This document shows positions 24,121-33,863 of a stretch of 64,000 bases of DNA, in pieces (the first letter of the stretch is position 1; each line of letters begins with the position of its first letter). The notes beneath the pieces were generated by a model. It did not search any database and was not told where the DNA came from. It saw only the letters and a list, made by a program, of their open reading frames with translations. The DNA is from JANMCE01 sp963791625 (GTDB lineage Bacteria; Actinomycetota; Acidimicrobiia; Acidimicrobiales; Ilumatobacteraceae). A program made the position numbers and the translations under genes. The stretch covers positions 620,001-684,000 of the forward strand of contig CAWBTA010000006.1 of assembly GCA_963791625.1 (NCBI GenBank), in the 5' to 3' direction.

Positions 24121-25500
24121 ATGACCACAATGGATTCCCTTACCGCCCGCGAGTTTTCCGCTCGAGCTAGACAGATCACGGGGGAGGAACTCGTCCGCTA
24201 TGCGGCCCGCACGCGGGGATCGCAATCGGCTACTGATCGAGCACGAAACGTGCTCCCATCAGGTGTTCCTTCTTCGTTTCAGGCGTACGACCCGCACCCA
24301 ATTGTTGCCAAATCGGCGCAGGGAGGGTGGATCACCGACGTCGATGGACACCGCTACCTCGACTTCAACATGGGCTTCGGCGCTCTGTTCTCCGGCCACG
24401 TCCATCCTGTCGTTCGGGCCGCGGTGGAGGAGCAACTCGACAACGGAACATTGTTCGTCACGCCGTGCGAGCTGAACACCGAGGTCGCAGAACTGCTGAG
24501 AGACCGGTACGGCCTACCTATGTGGCGCTTCACCAACTCCGGTACGGAAGCCACCATGGACGCGATTCGCGTGTCCCGCGGCGTCACCGGCCGTCACAAG
24601 ATCATCAAGGTCGAGGGTGGCTATCACGGCCACCACGACGAGGTCATGATCTCCATGAAGCCACCGCTCGATCTGGCCGGGCCGGCCGATCGCCCGAACG
24701 CCGTCCCGGCTACAGCTGGCATCACGCCCGGCCATCTGGCTGACACACTCATCATCCCTTACAACGACGCCGCGGCTCTTGATCGCATGCTCACCGAACA
24801 CGCGGGCGAAGTGGCCGCGTTCATCGTTGAGCCTGCGATGGAGAACCTCGGCATCGTTCTGCCCGACGCGGGCTATCTGCAACAGGTGCGTGAAATCACC
24901 AAGCGCCACGGTGCCATGCTGATTTTCGACGAAGTGAAGACTGGTATCACCGCTGGTTGGAGCGGCGCCACCGGCCACTTCGGTGTGCTGCCAGACCTGG
25001 TGTGTTTGGCCAAGTCCATCGGCGGGGGTTTCCCCATCGGTGCGTTCGGCGGATCGGCCGAGTGCATGGATCAGATCTCTTCCGGCAAGGTGCTGCACCT
25101 CGGCACCTACAACGGCAACCCGCTCGTGTTGGCCGCGGCGCGCGCGGTGCTGCGCGATGTGTGCACGCCCGAGGCGACCGACATCGTCATCGCCCGCAAC
25201 CGTCGCCTGCTCGACCACGCCGACGGCGTGATTGCCCGGTCCGGCATTCCGGCCCACACGGTTCAGTTGGGTGCCAAAGGCTGCGTGACGTTCTCGGTTG
25301 ACGCGGTGCGCAACTACCGCGACTACAAAGCCACCGATTTCGACTTGGCGTTCGCCAGTTGGATATGGGGCATCAACCGCGGCATCCTGCTGCCCCCGGG
25401 TCTCGACGAGCAGTGGCTCATCTCCATCATGCACACCGACGAAGACATCGCCTTCGCCGAGAACGTCTTCGAGACCTTCGTCGACGAACTCACGCGCTAG
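24121..25500 (+). CDS. Class III PLP aminotransferase, glutamate-1-semialdehyde aminomutase-like
   Basis: 459 residues, ATG preceded by AGGAAG. Typical class III features: GGYHGHHDEVMISMKPP, FIVEPAMENLGIVLPDAGYL, the PLP aspartate in MLIFDEVKTGITAGWSGATG and the PLP lysine in LVCLAKSIGGGFPIGAFGG, then HLGTYNGNPLVLAAARA. This resembles HemL in sequence, but the gene is longer than HemL (~430) and not beside other haem genes; related paralogs act on diverse amino acids. True HemL function is possible but not shown. Confidence 0.8.
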   Translation: MTTMDSLTAREFSARARQITGEELVRYAARTRGSQSATDRARNVLPSGVPSSFQAYDPHPIVAKSAQGGWITDVDGHRYLDFNMGFGALFSGHVHPVVRAAVEEQLDNGTLFVTPCELNTEVAELLRDRYGLPMWRFTNSGTEATMDAIRVSRGVTGRHKIIKVEGGYHGHHDEVMISMKPPLDLAGPADRPNAVPATAGITPGHLADTLIIPYNDAAALDRMLTEHAGEVAAFIVEPAMENLGIVLPDAGYLQQVREITKRHGAMLIFDEVKTGITAGWSGATGHFGVLPDLVCLAKSIGGGFPIGAFGGSAECMDQISSGKVLHLGTYNGNPLVLAAARAVLRDVCTPEATDIVIARNRRLLDHADGVIARSGIPAHTVQLGAKGCVTFSVDAVRNYRDYKATDFDLAFASWIWGINRGILLPPGLDEQWLISIMHTDEDIAFAENVFETFVDELTR

Positions 25501-25588
25501 TCACTGCCTCGCTGGGTCGCTCCCGCTCCCTGGCGTTCGGTCTCGCTTCGCTCGGACAATCCACCGGGGAGCGCGGCATACTCGACAC

Positions 25589-26035
25589 ATGATTCGTCCG
25601 CCCGATCTGCGCCCGGTGAAGCCGTGGCGGATGATTGTGCGCGGCCTGCGTCGTCGATGTCCGCGTTGCAACGGTTCGGGTTGGTGGACGGGTTGGCTCA
25701 AACGCGTCCCGAGGTGCCGGTCGTGTGGCTATCGCTACGAGCGTGAGGACGGCTTCAGCCTGGGTGCTATCACCGTCAACATGATCGCCACCTTCCTGCT
25801 TCTCGGTGTCGTGCTCGCGGTCGGGTTCTTCCTTTCCTACCCGGGCGTTGCCGTGGTGCCGATGTTGATCGTCGGCGGCATTGTGGTGGCGATTCTGCCG
25901 GTTGCGTTCTACCCGCTGTCGTACACGGTGTGGGCCGCGATCGACCTGATCATGCGTCCGCTGGATGCCGGTGAAGAGGCCGATGCGATGGTGGCGCTGA
26001 TGGCTTCGGACCTGGAGAAGCACGAGGGTGCTTGA
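25589..26035 (+). CDS. DUF983 membrane protein
   Basis: 148 residues. The N-terminal part holds two zinc-ribbon-like pairs (RRRCPRCNGSGWWTGWL and VPRCRSCGYRYER), followed by DGFSLGAITVNMIATFLLLG and two transmembrane helices, ending in a charged tail (DAMVALMASDLEKHEGA). This is the DUF983 layout. Function unknown in the family. The stop lies just before the recA SOS box. Confidence 0.85.
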   Translation: MIRPPDLRPVKPWRMIVRGLRRRCPRCNGSGWWTGWLKRVPRCRSCGYRYEREDGFSLGAITVNMIATFLLLGVVLAVGFFLSYPGVAVVPMLIVGGIVVAILPVAFYPLSYTVWAAIDLIMRPLDAGEEADAMVALMASDLEKHEGA

Positions 26036-26036
26036 C

Positions 26037-26050
26037 CGAACAGGCGTTCG
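26037..26050 (+). promoter_or_regulatory. LexA (SOS) box upstream of recA
   Basis: CGAACAGGCGTTCG is a perfect GAAC-N4-GTTC palindrome with flanking C/G, matching the actinobacterial SOS consensus. It lies 132 bases before the recA start, immediately after the DUF983 stop, and lexA is in this window. Confidence 0.85.
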
Positions 26051-26181
26051 AAGTTACGCTGCTGTTGTTCGGAAAGCCAGTGTCTGGGGGAACCTTGTAA
26101 CACCCCCTCTGTACGGTGACCTCCATCAACCTATCGGGGCCGCAATGCCCTCCCGTTCGTACAAGGCAGGAGACGAAAATC

Positions 26182-27231
26182 ATGGCAGCAGGAGATCGTG
26201 AAAAGGCGCTTGACATGGCGCTGGCAGGTATCGACAAGCAGTTCGGCAAGGGTTCCATCATGCGGATGGGTGAGAAGGCCTCTCTCGCTATCGAGGCCAT
26301 TTCCACCGGCGCGTTGGCGCTCGACCTGGCGCTCGGCGTCGGCGGCTTGCCCCGTGGCCGCGTGGTCGAGATCTACGGACCGGAATCCTCCGGTAAGTCC
26401 ACTCTCGCCATGCATGTCGTGGCCGAGGCGCAGCGTAACGGCGGCATCTGCGCCTACATCGATGCTGAGCACGCTATGGACCCCATCTACGCCAAGGCCA
26501 TTGGTGTCGATATCGATCAGCTGCTCATTTCTCAGCCCGACACGGGTGAGCAGGCGCTCGAAATCGCCGACATGCTGGTGCGCTCCGGTGCGCTCGATGT
26601 GATCGTCATTGACTCCGTGGCGGCTCTTACGCCCCGGGCCGAAATCGAAGGTGACATGGGCGACACCCACGTTGGTTTGCAGGCTCGCCTCATGAGCCAG
26701 GCCCTGCGCAAGCTCACGGCCAACCTCAACAAGTCGAACACCATCATGATCTTCATCAACCAGTTGCGTGAAAAGATCGGCGTCATGTTCGGATCGCCCG
26801 AAACCACGCCCGGCGGTCGTGCGCTCAAGTTCTACGCATCGGTCCGTCTCGACATTCGCCGTATCGAGTCCATCAAGGACGGTGTCGAAGTGGTCGGCTC
26901 CCGTACCCGGGTGAAGGTCGTCAAGAACAAGGTGGCGCCGCCCTTCCGTCAGGCAGAGTTCGACATCATGTACGGCCTCGGTATCAGCCGGGAAGGCTCG
27001 GTGCTCGACCTTGCGGTCGAGATGGCCATCGTGAAGAAATCGGGCGCCTGGTACACCTATGAGGGTGAACAGCTCGGCCAAGGTCGAGAGAACGCCAAGA
27101 CGTTCCTCATCGACAATCCTGAGGTCATGGTGGAGATTTCCGAGCGGGTCCGCAACGCAGCCGGCCTCGGTGACCAGGTGGCAGAAGACACCTTCTCCGC
27201 CAAAGACGAAGTGCCGATCTCACTCGACTGA
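26182..27231 (+). CDS. recA: Recombinase RecA
   Basis: 349 residues. The ATG at 26182 is preceded by CAGGAG; an upstream in-frame start at 26116 would add a non-conserved leader. Motifs in order: Walker A GPESSGKSTLAMHVV, YIDAEHAMDPIYAKAIGVD, Walker B DVIVIDSVAALTPRAEIEGD, L1/L2 regions ALRKLTANLNKSNTIMIFIN and GSPETTPGGRALKFYASVRL. RecA forms filaments on single-stranded DNA, drives recombination and stimulates LexA self-cleavage. An SOS box lies upstream. No recX gene follows; a strong hairpin separates it from miaB. Confidence 0.98.
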   Translation: MAAGDREKALDMALAGIDKQFGKGSIMRMGEKASLAIEAISTGALALDLALGVGGLPRGRVVEIYGPESSGKSTLAMHVVAEAQRNGGICAYIDAEHAMDPIYAKAIGVDIDQLLISQPDTGEQALEIADMLVRSGALDVIVIDSVAALTPRAEIEGDMGDTHVGLQARLMSQALRKLTANLNKSNTIMIFINQLREKIGVMFGSPETTPGGRALKFYASVRLDIRRIESIKDGVEVVGSRTRVKVVKNKVAPPFRQAEFDIMYGLGISREGSVLDLAVEMAIVKKSGAWYTYEGEQLGQGRENAKTFLIDNPEVMVEISERVRNAAGLGDQVAEDTFSAKDEVPISLD

Positions 27232-27254
27232 TTTCGCTGCTCCCGCAGGTTCTG

Positions 27255-27293
27255 GCAGTAGCACGGTGTCGCGAAATCGACACCGTGTACTGC
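27255..27293 (+). terminator. Long hairpin between recA and miaB
   Basis: GCAGTA-G-CACGGTGTCG (27255-27271) pairs with CGACACCGTG-TACTGC (27278-27293), a 16-bp stem with one bulged G and a 6-base loop. No U-run follows, which is common for terminators of GC-rich actinobacteria. It probably ends the recA transcript or protects its 3' end. Confidence 0.6.
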
Positions 27294-27322
27294 AGGTACC
27301 GCCCAGGTAGTGTGGTCGAACC

Positions 27323-28741
27323 GTGACCCGTAGCTATGTCGTGCGCACTTTTGGGTGCCAAATGAATGAGCACGACTCCGAACGAATCTCGGGGTTGCTC
27401 GCCGCTGACGGCCTGGTCGAGGCTGCGTCGCAGGAAGACGCCGATGTCATCGTGCTGAACACCTGCTGTATCCGGGAAAATGCCGACAACAAGCTCTACG
27501 GCACCCTTGGCCACCTCAAGACCTGGAAGGGTCAAAAAGAAGATCGTCAGATCGTCGTTGCCGGCTGTCTGGCTCAGAAGGACCGGGACCTGGTCCGCAC
27601 CAAAGCACCGTACGTCGATGTCGTGCTCGGCACGCACAATGTGCACCGCGCCGCCGAACTGGTCGGCTCGGCCCGAACGCACGGTCCGGTCACCGAGATC
27701 CTTGACGAAGCCGTACTCGACGATCACGCTATGTTCCCCTCCGCCCTGCCGGCCAAGCGGGAGACAAGCTACAACGCCTGGGTCACCATTCAGATCGGCT
27801 GCGACAACAATTGCGCCTTCTGCATCGTGCCTACGGTTCGTGGCGTCGAGATCAGCCGCCCCTTCGCTGAAATTGTTGACGAAGTCGAACGCCTCGTCGC
27901 CGAAGGCGTCACCGAAGTGACCTTGCTCGGTCAAAACGTGAACTCCTACGGACGCGACCTGCAGCTCACCGCCCGCCAGGGTGGCGACGACACTGCCAAG
28001 CTGCGTCCGCTGTTCTCCGAGTTGCTCCACGCCGTTGGCGCCGTGCCCGGAATTCGTCGCGTGCGCTACACGTCGCCGCACCCCAAGGATTTCCGCACCG
28101 AAACCGTCGCGGCCATGGCCGACATTCCGACGGTCTGCAACCACTTACACCTGCCGCTGCAATCGGGCAGCGACAGGGTGTTGGCCCTTATGCACCGCGG
28201 CTACACCGCCGAGCGCTACCTGCAGAAACTGGCCGAGGCACACGCCTCGGTTCCCGATCTCGCGATCTCCACCGACATCATCGTCGGCTTCCCCGGAGAG
28301 ACCGACGAAGACTTCGAACAGACCCTCAAGGTCGCGGCCACCGCCGAATACGACTACGCCTACACATTCATCTACTCTCCCCGCACCGGCACCGAAGCGG
28401 CCGAGCGGGTCGACGAGTTCGTCGATCCGAAGGTCGTCGGTGAGCGGTTCGATCGTCTGCGCATCGTCATCGAACGCAGCGCGCTGGCCAAGCATCTGGC
28501 CCGCGTCGGGCGCATCGAAGAAGTGTTGGTGGAAGGCCCCAGCAAGAAGGATCCGACCATCACGAGCGGTCGCACCAGCCAGAACAAGCTGCTTCACTTC
28601 CGCCACGACCAGATCCTGCGGGTCGGCACCTACGCCACGGTTGAAGTCACCGAGGCCGGGCCGCACCACCTCATGGGCCGCTTCCTTGAAGTCACCCACG
28701 TGCCCGCTCATCGCACCCGGATTCCCGTCCTCTCTTTGTGA
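27323..28741 (+). CDS. miaB: tRNA-2-methylthio-N6-dimethylallyladenosine synthase MiaB
   Basis: 472 residues from GTG 27323. N-terminal UPF0004 domain (VVRTFGCQMNEHDSERISG, NTCCIRENADNKLYG, VVAGCLAQKD), radical-SAM motif IQIGCDNNCAFCIVP, and a C-terminal TRAM domain (VGRIEEVLVEGPSKKD, LLHFRHDQ). The enzyme adds a methylthio group to i6A37 of tRNAs, so it acts after MiaA, whose gene overlaps its stop by 4 bases. Three N-terminal cysteines and the CxxxCxxC triad are all present. Confidence 0.97.
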   Translation: MTRSYVVRTFGCQMNEHDSERISGLLAADGLVEAASQEDADVIVLNTCCIRENADNKLYGTLGHLKTWKGQKEDRQIVVAGCLAQKDRDLVRTKAPYVDVVLGTHNVHRAAELVGSARTHGPVTEILDEAVLDDHAMFPSALPAKRETSYNAWVTIQIGCDNNCAFCIVPTVRGVEISRPFAEIVDEVERLVAEGVTEVTLLGQNVNSYGRDLQLTARQGGDDTAKLRPLFSELLHAVGAVPGIRRVRYTSPHPKDFRTETVAAMADIPTVCNHLHLPLQSGSDRVLALMHRGYTAERYLQKLAEAHASVPDLAISTDIIVGFPGETDEDFEQTLKVAATAEYDYAYTFIYSPRTGTEAAERVDEFVDPKVVGERFDRLRIVIERSALAKHLARVGRIEEVLVEGPSKKDPTITSGRTSQNKLLHFRHDQILRVGTYATVEVTEAGPHHLMGRFLEVTHVPAHRTRIPVLSL

Positions 28742-29622
28742 CCGTCGCCATCGTCGGCTCCACCGCCTCAGGGAAGTCGTCCCTGGCCATGGCCGCCGCC
28801 CACGCTCGACCCGGCACCGAGATCGTCGCCGTCGACTCCATGCAGGTCTACCGGGGCATGGACATCGGCACCGCGAAGCCCACATCCCTAGATCAGGCAG
28901 AAGTCACGCACCACGGCCTTGACCTGGCCGACCCCATCGAGGACTTCACCGTCGTGCGGTTCGTCGAGCACTACGACCAGGTGAGAGCCGCGGCAAAAGG
29001 ACCACTTCTGCTCGTCGCCGGCACCGGCCTTTACCTGCGGGCCATGCTCGACCGGTTCGATCCTCCGGGGGAGTGGCTCGACCTGCGCGCCACGTTCGAA
29101 AACGAACCCGACCTCGCCGCCCTGTACGCGCAGCTCGTTCAGCTCGACCCGCGCGCCGCAGCCAAGATCGATTCGGGTAATCGTCGGCGCATTGCCCGCG
29201 CCCTTGAGGTGTGCGTCGGCAGTGGCCGGCCGTTCTCGTCGTTCGGCCCAGGCATGGATGCCTATCCGGCGATCGATACCAAACAGATCGGCCTTCGCTG
29301 GAACCGAGACGCGCTTCGAGCGCGCATCGACCGACGCGTCGACGACATGATGGCCAACGGACTCCTGCACGAGGTCGCGAGTATCGGTCGAGCCAACATG
29401 TCCCGCAACGCCCAGCAGGCTCTGGGGTACAAGGAACTGCTTGACCATCTCGATGGACAGACCGCGCTCGATGGCGCAGTGGAAACCATCAAACTGCGCA
29501 CCCGGCAGTTCGCCGTGAAGCAGGAGCGCTGGTTCCGCCGCGACCCCCGCATCGAGTGGGTCGACCTTACGGAAGATTCGAGCGAAGCGCTTCCAGCCGT
29601 GCTGGAGGCCCTGGATGCGTAG
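28738..29622 (+). CDS. miaA: tRNA dimethylallyltransferase MiaA
   Basis: 294 residues starting with GTG in the GTGA overlap with miaB. P-loop AIVGSTASGKSSLAMAAA, DSMQVYRGMDIGTAKP, HHGLDLADPIEDFTV, GTGLYLRAMLDRFD and QQALGYKELLDHLDG with KLRTRQFAVKQERWFRRD are all standard. It transfers dimethylallyl to A37 of tRNAs reading UNN codons; MiaB then thiomethylates it. The co-transcription with miaB fits. Confidence 0.97.
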   Translation: MTVAIVGSTASGKSSLAMAAAHARPGTEIVAVDSMQVYRGMDIGTAKPTSLDQAEVTHHGLDLADPIEDFTVVRFVEHYDQVRAAAKGPLLLVAGTGLYLRAMLDRFDPPGEWLDLRATFENEPDLAALYAQLVQLDPRAAAKIDSGNRRRIARALEVCVGSGRPFSSFGPGMDAYPAIDTKQIGLRWNRDALRARIDRRVDDMMANGLLHEVASIGRANMSRNAQQALGYKELLDHLDGQTALDGAVETIKLRTRQFAVKQERWFRRDPRIEWVDLTEDSSEALPAVLEALDA

Positions 29623-29730
29623 AAACCGACGCCCCATCACGGCGCGCACTCGGTACGATGGTGGGATCGTGATCGTTGCCCACATATCGGCCCGGCGCCG
29701 CCAGTACACCGCACCCCAAACGGGCGCGGC

Positions 29731-30516
29731 ATGATTGTTACGCTGGCCAAGCATCACGGGCTCGGTAACGACTTTCTCGTGCTGCACAAACCGCCTGATG
29801 TCGATCTGCCCGCGTTGGCTCGCAAGGTGTGCGATCGGCGTCGCGGCGTGGGGGCAGACGGGCTCCTCATCGTCGAAGACGCCGAGGGCTACGACGCTCG
29901 TATGACGCTGTACAACGCCGATGGCAGCCGAGCGGAAATGAGCGGTAACGGCATCCGCTGTTTCGCTCAGTCGGTCGCTCGCCGTCGTGAGAGCCTCGCG
30001 CCGCTCCACATCCTGACCGATGCCGGCGAGCGCCTTGTTGAGATGTGGGCTACTAGGGACCCCGACACGCTCGATGCCAGCGTGAGCATGGGCGCCGCAA
30101 CGCCACTGCCTGTCCCTGGCAACTGGCACGCGCTCGAACTCGACCCTGGTCGCCCCGTGCTGCATCTCAGCCTCGGCAATCCGCACAGCGTGGTCGCCAC
30201 CGACGACGTGTATGCCGTCGACCTGACCGAGGCCGGCGCGCTCGTGCCGCAGGTCAATCTCGAACTGATTCAGGCCGGTCCGGAGGCCAACGCCATCACC
30301 ATGCGCGTCCACGAACGGGGCGCCGGCATCACCGAGGCGTGCGGTACCGGTGCGACCGCAGCGGCCTACGCCGCCGCTCAGTGGGGTCTGGTTGAGCCGG
30401 GTACCCGCGAAATCACCGTGCACATGGACGGCGGAGATGCCAAGGTACGTCTCGGCGATGAGCTCACCCTCATCGGTCCAACCACCTATATCGCTACCGC
30501 AACCGTTGAGGTCTAA
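29731..30516 (+). CDS. dapF: Diaminopimelate epimerase DapF
   Basis: 261 residues. KHHGLGNDFLVLHKP at the start, GVGADGLLIVED, YNADGSRAEMSGNGIRCFAQ, LSLGNPHSVV and TEACGTGATAAAYAAAQWG at the end identify the family. It interconverts LL- and meso-diaminopimelate for lysine and peptidoglycan. Oddity: the first catalytic cysteine, normally in CGNG, is serine here (MSGNGIRC), while the second (EACGTG) is present. No clear ribosome site before ATG 29731. Its stop overlaps the hflX start (TAATG), and dapC follows hflX, so lysine-pathway genes flank hflX. Confidence 0.92.
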   Translation: MIVTLAKHHGLGNDFLVLHKPPDVDLPALARKVCDRRRGVGADGLLIVEDAEGYDARMTLYNADGSRAEMSGNGIRCFAQSVARRRESLAPLHILTDAGERLVEMWATRDPDTLDASVSMGAATPLPVPGNWHALELDPGRPVLHLSLGNPHSVVATDDVYAVDLTEAGALVPQVNLELIQAGPEANAITMRVHERGAGITEACGTGATAAAYAAAQWGLVEPGTREITVHMDGGDAKVRLGDELTLIGPTTYIATATVEV

Positions 30517-31815
30517 TGCCGTATAACCAAGCTCTCGGCGCCACCCTGATCGACCGGGCGATACGGGAGAAAATCGTGCTCGTCGGCGTCACTATCGCAC
30601 CGCACCGAGAGCACGAAACCGAAGCCAGTCTCGACGAACTCGGCTTGCTCATCGACACCGCCGGTGCCGATGAAGTCGGCCGTCTGCTGCAGCGACGTCA
30701 GAACCCCGACCCTGCCACGTTCATCGGCAAAGGCAAGGTGGAGGAGCTGCGTGAAATGTGTCTGCAGGTCGATGCCGACACCGTCGTGTTCGACAACGAA
30801 CTCAGCCCGGCCCAGCAGTACAACCTCGAAAAGATCCTCGGTCGTACCGCTATCGACCGCACCGCCGTCATCCTCGACATCTTCGCCCAGAACGCCCACA
30901 CGCTCGAAGGCAAGGCCCAGGTTGAACTGGCACTGCTTCGCTACCGGCTGCCCCGACTTCGCCGCTTAAACAGCGGCTTTTCACAGCAGGAGGGCCGCAT
31001 CGGTACGCGAGGTCCGGGTGAATCCCAGCTCGAGAGCGATCGTCGCCGCATCATGAACAAGGTCAACCGGCTGGAGCGCGAGTTGGTCGATCTGCAGCAT
31101 GTGCGGCAGCTCCAACGCAAGCAACGTAACAACACGCGACAGGCTGCTGTCTCCATCGTGGGCTACACCAACGCCGGCAAGTCCACGCTGCTCAACCGAC
31201 TGACCGACGCAGGTGTGCTGGTTGAAGATCGACTCTTTGCAACGCTCGACCCAACCACCCGCCGCCTCAACCTGCCCGGTGGTGAGACGGTGCTCATGAC
31301 CGATACGGTCGGCTTCGTGCGACGCCTTCCGCACGGTTTGGTGGAAGCGTTCAAGTCCACCCTTGAGCTCACCACCGAAGCCGACCTGCTGGTGCACGTG
31401 GTCGACTCCAGCTGCGCAGACCCCGATGGCCAGATCGGTGCGGTGCGTGATGTGCTCCAGGAGATCGGCGCCGCGCGACGTTCCGGAGCTGCTCGTGTTC
31501 AACAAAAGCGATGTCGACCCCCTCGAAGCCAAGCGTCTGGTCGAACTGCACCCCGGCTCGGTCGCCATCTCGGCGCAACAGAACACCGGCATTGACGACT
31601 TCCTCCAGACCGTCACCGATCGCCTGCGGGCAATGGCCCAGATCACTGAACTGCTCGTGCCTTACGAGCGCGGTGACATCCTGGCGGCCATCCACCGTGA
31701 GGGCGAGGTCATTCTGTCCAGCCACGAGGAAAACGGTGTGCGCGTGCAGGCCCGGCTTGAACGGGCCTCCGCGGGAAAGTTGGCGCCATTCGTCGTCACG
31801 CCCGTCGCCGGCTGA
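30516..31815 (+). CDS. hflX: GTPase HflX (one frameshift)
   Basis: Residues 1-~320 are in the first frame: ALLRYRLPRLRRLNSGFSQQ, EGRIGTRGPGESQLESDRRR, G1 SIVGYTNAGKSTLLNRLT, LDPTTRRLNLPGGETVLMTD, TVGFVRRLPHGLVEAFKSTL. Near 31480 (GGCGCCGCGCGACGTT) one extra base shifts the frame; the G4 motif ELLVFNKSDVDPLEAKRL and C-terminal part to 31815 are in the next frame. Skipping one base gives ~432 residues, normal for HflX, a ribosome-rescue GTPase. As written the protein would end at 31595 without G4. A consensus insertion error is the simplest explanation. Confidence 0.85.
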
Positions 31816-31858
31816 AGACGAATCGGCGCCATCCACCACCACCTGAAAAGCTGAGCCC

Positions 31859-32962
31859 ATGGCCCAAGGTTTTGTTCCCCCGCCGTACCCCTACGATCGG
31901 CTCGAATCCAGCAAGGCGAAAGCTGCGCTACATGACGGGGGAGTGGTCGACCTTTCGATCGGAACGCCGTGCGATCCGCCCTTGCCCTCGGTCGTCTCGG
32001 CGCTGTCTACCTCAAACACCGAGCGGGGCTACCCGGCCAGTATCGGAAGCGACCCGCTGCGCCAGGCCGCTACCGCGTGGATGCAGCGTCGCTTCGACAT
32101 CAACATCCCCACAGCCGACATCGCTGCGTGCATCGGCACCAAAGAGTTCGTCGCATCCACGCCCAGCTACCTGAAGCTCCGCACCCCTGACCGCAACGTC
32201 GTGCTGTTTCCGGCGGTGGCCTATCCCACCTACGAGATGGGCGCCATCCTGGCCGGATGCAAACCGGTGGCGGTTCCCCTGAATGCCGCCGGCGGGCTCG
32301 ACCTCTCAGCCATCGACCCGGCCGACGCGAAGAACGCACTGTGCCTGTGGGCCAATAGCCCGTCGAACCCCACGGGCGCCATCGACGATCTCGAGGCAAT
32401 TGCCGCGTGGGGACGCGCCAACGACGTGCTCATCTTGTCCGACGAGTGCTACTGCGAGTTCACGTGGGACGGTCCGGCGCGAAGCGTGTTGCAGCAGGGT
32501 ACGACCGGTCTGGTGAGTGTGCACAGCCTGTCGAAACGCTCCAACTTGGCCGGCGTGCGCGTCGGTTTGTACGCCGGAGATCACGACGTGGTCGGCTATC
32601 TCAAAGAGGTTCGCAAACACGCCGGGCTGATGGTGCCCGGCCCGGCTCAGGCCGCGGCGACGGTTGCGCTTCAGGATGACGACCACGTGCGGGTGCAGCG
32701 TGATCGTTATCGTCGGCGGCTCGATCGAGTGGGCGAACTACTCACCCGCTGGTCGGGCCATACATTCGCGCCGCCCGCCGGTGGGTTCTACCTGTGGGCC
32801 CAGGTGGGCGACGGCTGGACCTTCGCCGACGACCTGGCTGCGGCCGGGGGAGCGCTTGTCAGCCCCGGAGATTTCTATGGCTCGTCGTCATCGGGCTGGG
32901 CCCGCGTTGCGGTGGTGCAGCCCGATGAGCGGCTTGACCTCGTAGCGTCGCGACTAGCTTGA
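31859..32962 (+). CDS. dapC: Succinyldiaminopimelate transaminase DapC (actinobacterial type)
   Basis: 367 residues, fold-type I class I/II aminotransferase. VVDLSIGTPCDPPLPSVVSA and RGYPASIGSDPLRQAATAWM at the N-terminus are typical of the actinobacterial DapC family, followed by WANSPSNPTGAIDDLEAI, LILSDECYCEF and the PLP lysine in SVHSLSKRSNLAGVRVG. It supplies N-succinyl-diaminopimelate in lysine and cell-wall synthesis; the nearby dapF supports this role. Confidence 0.88.
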   Translation: MAQGFVPPPYPYDRLESSKAKAALHDGGVVDLSIGTPCDPPLPSVVSALSTSNTERGYPASIGSDPLRQAATAWMQRRFDINIPTADIAACIGTKEFVASTPSYLKLRTPDRNVVLFPAVAYPTYEMGAILAGCKPVAVPLNAAGGLDLSAIDPADAKNALCLWANSPSNPTGAIDDLEAIAAWGRANDVLILSDECYCEFTWDGPARSVLQQGTTGLVSVHSLSKRSNLAGVRVGLYAGDHDVVGYLKEVRKHAGLMVPGPAQAAATVALQDDDHVRVQRDRYRRRLDRVGELLTRWSGHTFAPPAGGFYLWAQVGDGWTFADDLAAAGGALVSPGDFYGSSSSGWARVAVVQPDERLDLVASRLA

Positions 32963-33010
32963 AGTCGTCCACTTCCGACGCGTCTGTCCCGACGTACTGT
33001 GAGCCAGCCC

Positions 33011-33863
33011 ATGAATGCCATCACTCCACCGGCCGTGAAACCGGGAAAAATCTGGTACTGGCTCGGCGCTCTCTCGATCTTGGCCGGGCTCGTCGTCGGC
33101 GGCATTCTCATCGTCAACTCGATCTCCACGCTGTCCAAGACGGTTGACGGCTTCGGCCGCGTGCGCGTTCCGGGTGGGGAGAGCTGCAAGCTTGTTTTCG
33201 ACAAGCCTGGGCGCTACACGATCTACTACGAGTTTGAAACCAAGATTCCTCAACGTGACGATGCGTGCAACGACACCGGCGGTACCGAACTCATCAACGC
33301 GTCCACGTCGAGCCCGCTCGGTCTTGATGTCACGCTCAAGTCGGTCGACCAGCCCGAAAGTGCCCCGCTCAAGACCGTGCCAAGCACCAGCGGAGACGTC
33401 AGTATCAGCCTAAACGGACACTCCGGCAAGGCAATTCGTGAGGTGCAGATCGATCGCCCCGGCGACTACGTCATTGAGGTGTCGGGTGGAAGTGCCGGTA
33501 CGACCACAGAGCCGTATGTGCTGGCTGTCGGACGCGGTGCTATCGCCTCGGTTGCCTCGCGCATCGTGAGCGCGGCTCGCGATAGCCGGGCTTGGCGGTT
33601 TGCTCGGCTTGATCCTGTTGATCGTCACCGGATCGAAGCGCCGCAAGCACCGGCAGCTTCTGGCCACCCAGGTTCCGACGGGTTACCCCGGCGCGCCAAC
33701 GGCACCGTACGGCTCGCCTGCGCAAGCCCCGTGGGCAGGTACCCCCGTGCCTCCGGCGCCGTGGGGTGGAACGGGCCAGGGCTCGCCGCCGCCTCCCCCT
33801 CCGGCCCCCGGCTCAACGCCGCCTCCGCCTCCGCCGCCCGCGCAGTGGGGCCCACCGAACTAG
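33011..33863 (+). CDS. Membrane protein with extracytoplasmic domain and proline-rich tail (one frameshift)
   Basis: The ATG at 33011 is chosen; a GTG at 32999 is in frame. A TM helix lies near the N-terminus (WYWLGALSILAGLVVGGILI), then ~150 residues outside the membrane (VRVPGGESCKLVFDKPGRYT, VQIDRPGDYVIEVSGG). Near 33573 (GTGAGCGCGGCTC) one extra base shifts the frame; the next frame continues LAIAGLGGLLGLILLIVTG, a second TM helix, then basic residues and a Pro/Gly-rich tail (GYPGAPTAPYGSPAQAP, PPPPPPAQWGPPN) to 33863. Intended length ~283 residues. No known family. Similar proline-rich tails in actinobacterial membrane proteins are cytoplasmic. Confidence 0.65.

Noticed and set aside
24121..25500. 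Naming the class III aminotransferase hemL
   Set aside because: Motifs fit, but length and context do not; a paralog with another substrate is equally possible.
31470..31490. Programmed frameshift in hflX
   Set aside because: No slippery heptamer or downstream structure is evident, and the break lies in a GC-rich run in a window with many similar indels.
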